In this document: one piece after another, positions 60,709 to 64,000 of the stretch | Layout: the number at the start of each line of letters is the position of its first letter | Numbering within the stretch: position 1 is the stretch's first letter | Source: Kofleriaceae bacterium | GTDB taxonomy: Bacteria; Myxococcota_A; Polyangia; Haliangiales; Haliangiaceae | NCBI GenBank assembly: GCA_024762925.1 | Contig: JANTGM010000006.1 | Span: 58,412-122,411, forward strand | Length of the DNA stretch: 64,000 nt | Direction of reading: 5' to 3' | Program-made: the position numbers and the translations under genes | The notes under the pieces: generated by a model | What the model was told of the DNA's origin: nothing | The model's input: the letters and a program-made list of their open reading frames with translations, nothing else | The model's database searches: none

Positions 60709-60737
60709 ATTGTAGCGTGCAGGGCAAGCATACCCAA
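60709..60737 (-). promoter_or_regulatory. Promoter TTGGGT - 17 - TACAAT
   Basis: On the minus strand TTGGGT (60732-60737), 17 bases, TACAAT (60709-60714), 11 bases before ATG 60697. Confidence 0.5.
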
Positions 60738-60766
60738 CGCGGATCGAGTACAATGTTGCCCTTGCA
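60718..60766. promoter_or_regulatory. Inverted repeat in the divergent promoter region
   Basis: TGCAGGGCAAGCAT (60718-60731) and ATGTTGCCCTTGCA (60753-60766) are inverted copies agreeing at 12 of 14 bases. One arm lies in the spacer of the minus-strand promoter and the other over a plus-strand TACAAT (60749-60754). Possible operator for both genes. Confidence 0.4.
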
Positions 60767-60770
60767 TTGC

Positions 60771-62219
60771 ATGCTAAAAGTGCTGCTCTTCGCATTGCCT
60801 GTGACGCTCACAGGCGTTCGCTGTGTCTCGATTCCCGCACCTGCCAGCTCAGATGATGCTGGATCTGGGATCCCAGACGCATCCTTGCCAGGCTGCGAAG
60901 ACGTGGACAATGACGGCTATCGCCCACAAGGTTGCTCTGAGAATCTTCCCGCAGACTGTCAGGAAGGCAATGCACTTGTTCATCCAGGTGCTTTCGACGA
61001 TTGCCTCACACCTGCAGATGAGGATTGTGTAGGAGGGAACCCAGACTGCAGTGCGATCATTCAGCCGATCACCGTCGAGACTGAAGATGCGGATACTCGG
61101 ATCACAACCGTAGCAGGAGTCACCACCTTCGATGGCAACCAAGGCTTCTCGATCACATCGATCACATCCAACGCCACTGGTGGCGGAAATCTGCTGCATC
61201 AGGGGCCGAATCCCGAGAAGTACATTGGCTCTCATCTGTTCCTCTCCAATGTCTTTAGCTACGCGCCCCAGAGCGCGCAGGTGTCAGCGTTGGCAGGCGG
61301 CCGGGCAGTGCACCAATATCGCGTAGTCTGGAACAGCGTGCGTCAAATGGGAACGGGTACCGAGGAATTGAGCGGCACCTCGACCTACACATTATTCCCC
61401 GATGGTCGCATCCACCGATCAGAAGACCTCTCACCAACTGGTGATGCCACTCTGTTCACAACCTACATTGCACTCAATCCCGGTCAGTTCACCCATCGCC
61501 TCGACCCAAACCCGGCGAATCTGAATGTGCCACTCCCACTGCAAACCAACCTCACTGATGGGCAGCTTGCGGAGCCATCCACCTTCACAACGGCCGCGGC
61601 CGATGGACGGGGCTGCGCATATCACACCAGCACCAATCTGGCGCTCAGCTATGCCTGGAGTGCGTATGACCGGCAGAAGAATGTACGCATTCGCATGCCC
61701 CAGAGCATTCTCGACTCGGGGCATCAGTTTGCGATGGTGATTGATTGGGAGTTTCCAGGCATGGAAGGCACAGTTAGTCCTGGCAGATACCGAGGTGCCT
61801 TTCTCCTGCAACACGGACTAGCGTCAACCGATGGGCTACCGTGTAGCGACTTTGGTAGCGATATCGGAGGGTTTTTCAATCCGCCGCCCCTAAATAGCCA
61901 GGCGCTTGTGACCGATACCGAGGGCGATCCTGATGGCGACGGCTATGTTGAGGATGGTGGCTATTATGAACTCAACGCGGAGGGTGGCAAGACGATCGAC
62001 GTGAACTTTGAACTGGGTGGTTCCCTCCCACGCTCATATGCAATGCACATCAATGAGGTTCCAGCGAGCTTCGACCCAGTACTTTTCTTAGGAAATAGTA
62101 CAGCGCCTCTTTCCCATAGTCTCGATTACCTGATGCAACGCGAAGAGGATGGATCGATGTGGGTCTTCATCAATCGCCCCATCGAGGTCGGTACGCCCTT
62201 GCGTATCGTCTTTCCCTAA
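60771..62219 (+). CDS. MopE-like lipoprotein with large beta-sheet domain
   Basis: 482 residues from ATG 60771 (ATG 60753 is possible). The signal peptide MLKVLLFALPVTLTGVRC ends at a lipobox Cys. A short Cys-rich segment follows with the MopE-type motif (CEDVDNDGYRPQGCSE, NALVHPGAFDDC, DEDCVGGNPDC) that reads like calcium-linked DxDxDG. The remaining 380 residues are a beta-rich domain (HRSEDLSPTGDATLFTTYIA, GEGDPDGDGY later) with no named family. The stop codon overlaps the start of the kinase gene (TAATG), so the two are translationally coupled. Confidence 0.78.
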   Translation: MLKVLLFALPVTLTGVRCVSIPAPASSDDAGSGIPDASLPGCEDVDNDGYRPQGCSENLPADCQEGNALVHPGAFDDCLTPADEDCVGGNPDCSAIIQPITVETEDADTRITTVAGVTTFDGNQGFSITSITSNATGGGNLLHQGPNPEKYIGSHLFLSNVFSYAPQSAQVSALAGGRAVHQYRVVWNSVRQMGTGTEELSGTSTYTLFPDGRIHRSEDLSPTGDATLFTTYIALNPGQFTHRLDPNPANLNVPLPLQTNLTDGQLAEPSTFTTAAADGRGCAYHTSTNLALSYAWSAYDRQKNVRIRMPQSILDSGHQFAMVIDWEFPGMEGTVSPGRYRGAFLLQHGLASTDGLPCSDFGSDIGGFFNPPPLNSQALVTDTEGDPDGDGYVEDGGYYELNAEGGKTIDVNFELGGSLPRSYAMHINEVPASFDPVLFLGNSTAPLSHSLDYLMQREEDGSMWVFINRPIEVGTPLRIVFP

Positions 62220-63889
62220 TGTCCGTCGACGATACAACCTGTGACGATGTCGCCCAGGCGCAGACGATGGCGGCTGCCTCCGAGGCCTACTGCTCGCTCT
62301 GTGAAGGGTCGTTCCCTGCGGGCACAACTGCATGTCCCAACGATGGCACTCGGTTGGTGCAATTTGCCGATCAGCACGTTCGTCTCTTGGGAAAGCTCAT
62401 CGACGGTCGATTTGAGGTGCTGTCAAAGCTCGGCCAGGGCGGCATGGGTGACGTCTACTTGGCCAGGCAGAAGTCGGTTGGCAGAGAGGTCGCAATCAAA
62501 GTTATCAAGGCCGAGCTGAGCGCTGACCGAGTCGCATCAAAACGATTTCTCCGAGAAGCCAAACTTCTCTCACGGGTGAGCCATCCAAACGTCGTCGTGG
62601 TGCACGACATGGGGCAAGACGGCGACGGGACTCTCTATCTGGTCATGGAACTCGTCACAGGGAGAACCCTTGCAGAGCTGTTACGAGACGACCCGCAGAT
62701 GCCCGCTGAGCGGATTCGCGACATTAGTCTGCAGGTTTGCGATGCACTGGAGGCCGCACACGGCAAAGGCGTAATCCATCGCGACCTCAAGCCATCGAAC
62801 ATCTTGGTGAGCACGAGTGCGAGTGGGCGCGACACGGTGAAGGTCTTGGACTTTGGACTCGCAAAGTCGTTGGCCGGGGATGATACGGCCGGAGACATAA
62901 CGAGCACAGGGGTCATCATGGGGACGCCGCTCTATGTCTCGCCCGAGATGATTACTGGTGATGAAGTGGATGGTCGCTCGGATCTCTACTCGCTCGGTTG
63001 CCTTCTCTACGAGATGTGCTCTGGCGAGCCGCCCTTCATGGCGGAGACCGCGACGCTACTCTTGAGCAAGCACATCGCAGAGAAGCCGGCACCAATTCAG
63101 CGTGATGATGTTGCTGACTTGTACAGCGTCACCCTGTCCCTGCTAAGAAAAACTCCGAACGATAGGCCCGCAGACGCAGCCGCAGTGAGCCGGCTGATCA
63201 GCGGTGTTGATGGAGCGGTGCCAACGCCTATTCCCGATGCCCCCGCGCCTCGACCATCGGCTGTCTTGGCAACGGCGGACACTAAGGATGCTGGCGCGCA
63301 CATCACAGAGGTCGTAGCGCCAGCCACAAAGAAGCAGAATTTGGCCAAGATCTGGGTTCCGATGTTCGGTTTAGCTGCTGTGGCCATTGCTGTCGCTCTT
63401 GTCTTGATGGGTGGAGAGGAAGATGCAGCGTCGTCACCAGAGGTCGCCAGCTCCGTGCTGCCATTGGATGCAGCGCCGAAGGAGGCAACGAGAGCACCTG
63501 TGGTGGTGGAGTTTGACGCTAGCGTTGCCACCGTTTCGCTCACGATTGACTCAAAGCCTTCTGCCGACGAGGTTGTGCTCGACGGAAAGAGCTTGGGGCC
63601 AGGACCTGCAACAGTGACCATTCCGGCTTCCCCACAAGCGCACGTGCTCGAGTTTCACAAGAGTGGGTATGCGCCTCGGATAACTTCGCTTGCCGCGACG
63701 CGAGATGTGGTCCGCACTGACTTTGCGCTCGTCAAGCTCTCCAGATCGAGTCGTCGCAAGACGCACAAAGGACGCAAGGGCAAGCAAGACGTAAGGCCCG
63801 AGAAGAAGCCTGATACTGCCACGAAGGCTGATACCAAAACGAGTCCTGCTCCCGATACGAAACCGAAGGTCAACTACTTCGACAACTAG
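62219..63889 (+). CDS. Ser/Thr protein kinase with zinc-ribbon N-terminus and PEGA-like C-terminus
   Basis: 556 residues from ATG 62219, overlapping the preceding stop by one base; upstream in-frame extension is rejected. A short Cys motif (C25-x2-C28, C39 in CSLCEGSF and ACPNDGT) precedes a Pkn-type kinase domain: LGQGGMGDVYLA, VAIKVIK (Lys94), GVIHRDLKPSNILV, VLDFGLAKS and GTPLYVSPEMI, all catalytic residues present. A membrane helix follows (MFGLAAVAIAVALVLMG). An outside beta domain of the PEGA type comes next (SLTIDSKPSADEVVLDGKSLG), then a Lys-rich tail. Coupling to the MopE-like lipoprotein suggests that both act at the envelope. Confidence 0.92.
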   Translation: MSVDDTTCDDVAQAQTMAAASEAYCSLCEGSFPAGTTACPNDGTRLVQFADQHVRLLGKLIDGRFEVLSKLGQGGMGDVYLARQKSVGREVAIKVIKAELSADRVASKRFLREAKLLSRVSHPNVVVVHDMGQDGDGTLYLVMELVTGRTLAELLRDDPQMPAERIRDISLQVCDALEAAHGKGVIHRDLKPSNILVSTSASGRDTVKVLDFGLAKSLAGDDTAGDITSTGVIMGTPLYVSPEMITGDEVDGRSDLYSLGCLLYEMCSGEPPFMAETATLLLSKHIAEKPAPIQRDDVADLYSVTLSLLRKTPNDRPADAAAVSRLISGVDGAVPTPIPDAPAPRPSAVLATADTKDAGAHITEVVAPATKKQNLAKIWVPMFGLAAVAIAVALVLMGGEEDAASSPEVASSVLPLDAAPKEATRAPVVVEFDASVATVSLTIDSKPSADEVVLDGKSLGPGPATVTIPASPQAHVLEFHKSGYAPRITSLAATRDVVRTDFALVKLSRSSRRKTHKGRKGKQDVRPEKKPDTATKADTKTSPAPDTKPKVNYFDN

Positions 63890-63903
63890 CGCGATTCATG
63901 AGT

Positions 63904-64000
63904 ATAGAACGCGCTCACTGGTCTTCTCGCCCGCTGGACAGACTGGCTCAGCCCGTCTTCTTCGTTGTTCCTCGGTCGCTTGCCCCAGCAAACTCCCTCT
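63904..64000 (-). repeat. Dispersed repeat, right module, running off the window edge
   Basis: Reverse complement matches 53909-54005. It begins 15 bases after the kinase stop codon. By alignment with 53841-53908 the left module would continue beyond 64000. Confidence 0.85.

Overview
The window looks like a chromosomal segment of a Gram-negative deltaproteobacterial-type organism, most likely Myxococcota. The evidence is an MXAN_5187-type membrane protein, many Asp/Ala/Gly-rich lipoproteins, eukaryote-like Ser/Thr kinases with zinc-ribbon, PEGA, AAA and TPR parts, an orphan GspC, thrombospondin-type-3/VWA and collagen-like surface proteins, and a MeaA-type B12 mutase. Base composition looks like the mid-to-high fifties in percent GC, judged by eye and not computed. 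No tRNA, rRNA, transposase, phage gene or CRISPR array was recognised.

Layout. 0-5.1 kb: a cut-off coiled-coil gene, a membrane protein, an unknown cytoplasmic protein and two exported proteins, one of them a beta-propeller lipoprotein. 5.2-13.1 kb: CDP-alcohol phosphatidyltransferase, the MXAN_5187-like sensor with a secreted beta-sandwich partner, ComEC and a membrane sulfatase. 13.2-21.5 kb: SCP2 protein, spermidine-synthase-like methyltransferase, a truncated Na/Pi cotransporter remnant, RecQ, YchF, a zinc-ribbon SDR lacking the usual catalytic Tyr, a lipoprotein and a B12-type radical SAM protein. 21.5-25.7 kb (minus): LMW phosphatase, fructosamine-kinase-like protein, MscS channel and a Rieske-cytochrome P450 fusion, apparently one operon. 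26-34.4 kb: beta-barrel-like lipoprotein, YpfJ metalloprotease, GspC, GAF protein, and a run of exported proteins (NHL propeller, small lipoprotein, transglutaminase), then an SDR.

34.4-42.6 kb: AlkC-like DNA repair protein, lipoprotein, DUF2058 protein, MeaA, a DUF349/HEAT protein and a lipoprotein glutathione peroxidase. 42.7-47.9 kb: hybrid histidine kinase, small membrane protein and a small polysaccharide-type group (deacetylase-like protein, ATPase of the CpsD type that has lost its P-loop, GT2 glycosyltransferase). 47.9-53.8 kb: CAP lipoprotein, PPC-type lipoprotein, YcaQ-type glycosylase, MAPEG protein, lone GroES-like protein and a collagen-like lipoprotein. 54-64 kb: a 1292-residue kinase/AAA/TPR protein, VWA lipoprotein, TPR/PEGA protein, MopE-like lipoprotein and a second Ser/Thr kinase.

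Two patterns cut across the genes. First, nine start codons lie exactly six bases after a TANNNT hexamer, as expected for leaderless mRNAs; two of these promoters overlap back to back at 34.40 kb. Second, a modular dispersed repeat occurs three times, always just after the 3' ends of genes (36.3, 53.9 and 63.9 kb), and the last copy runs off the window edge.
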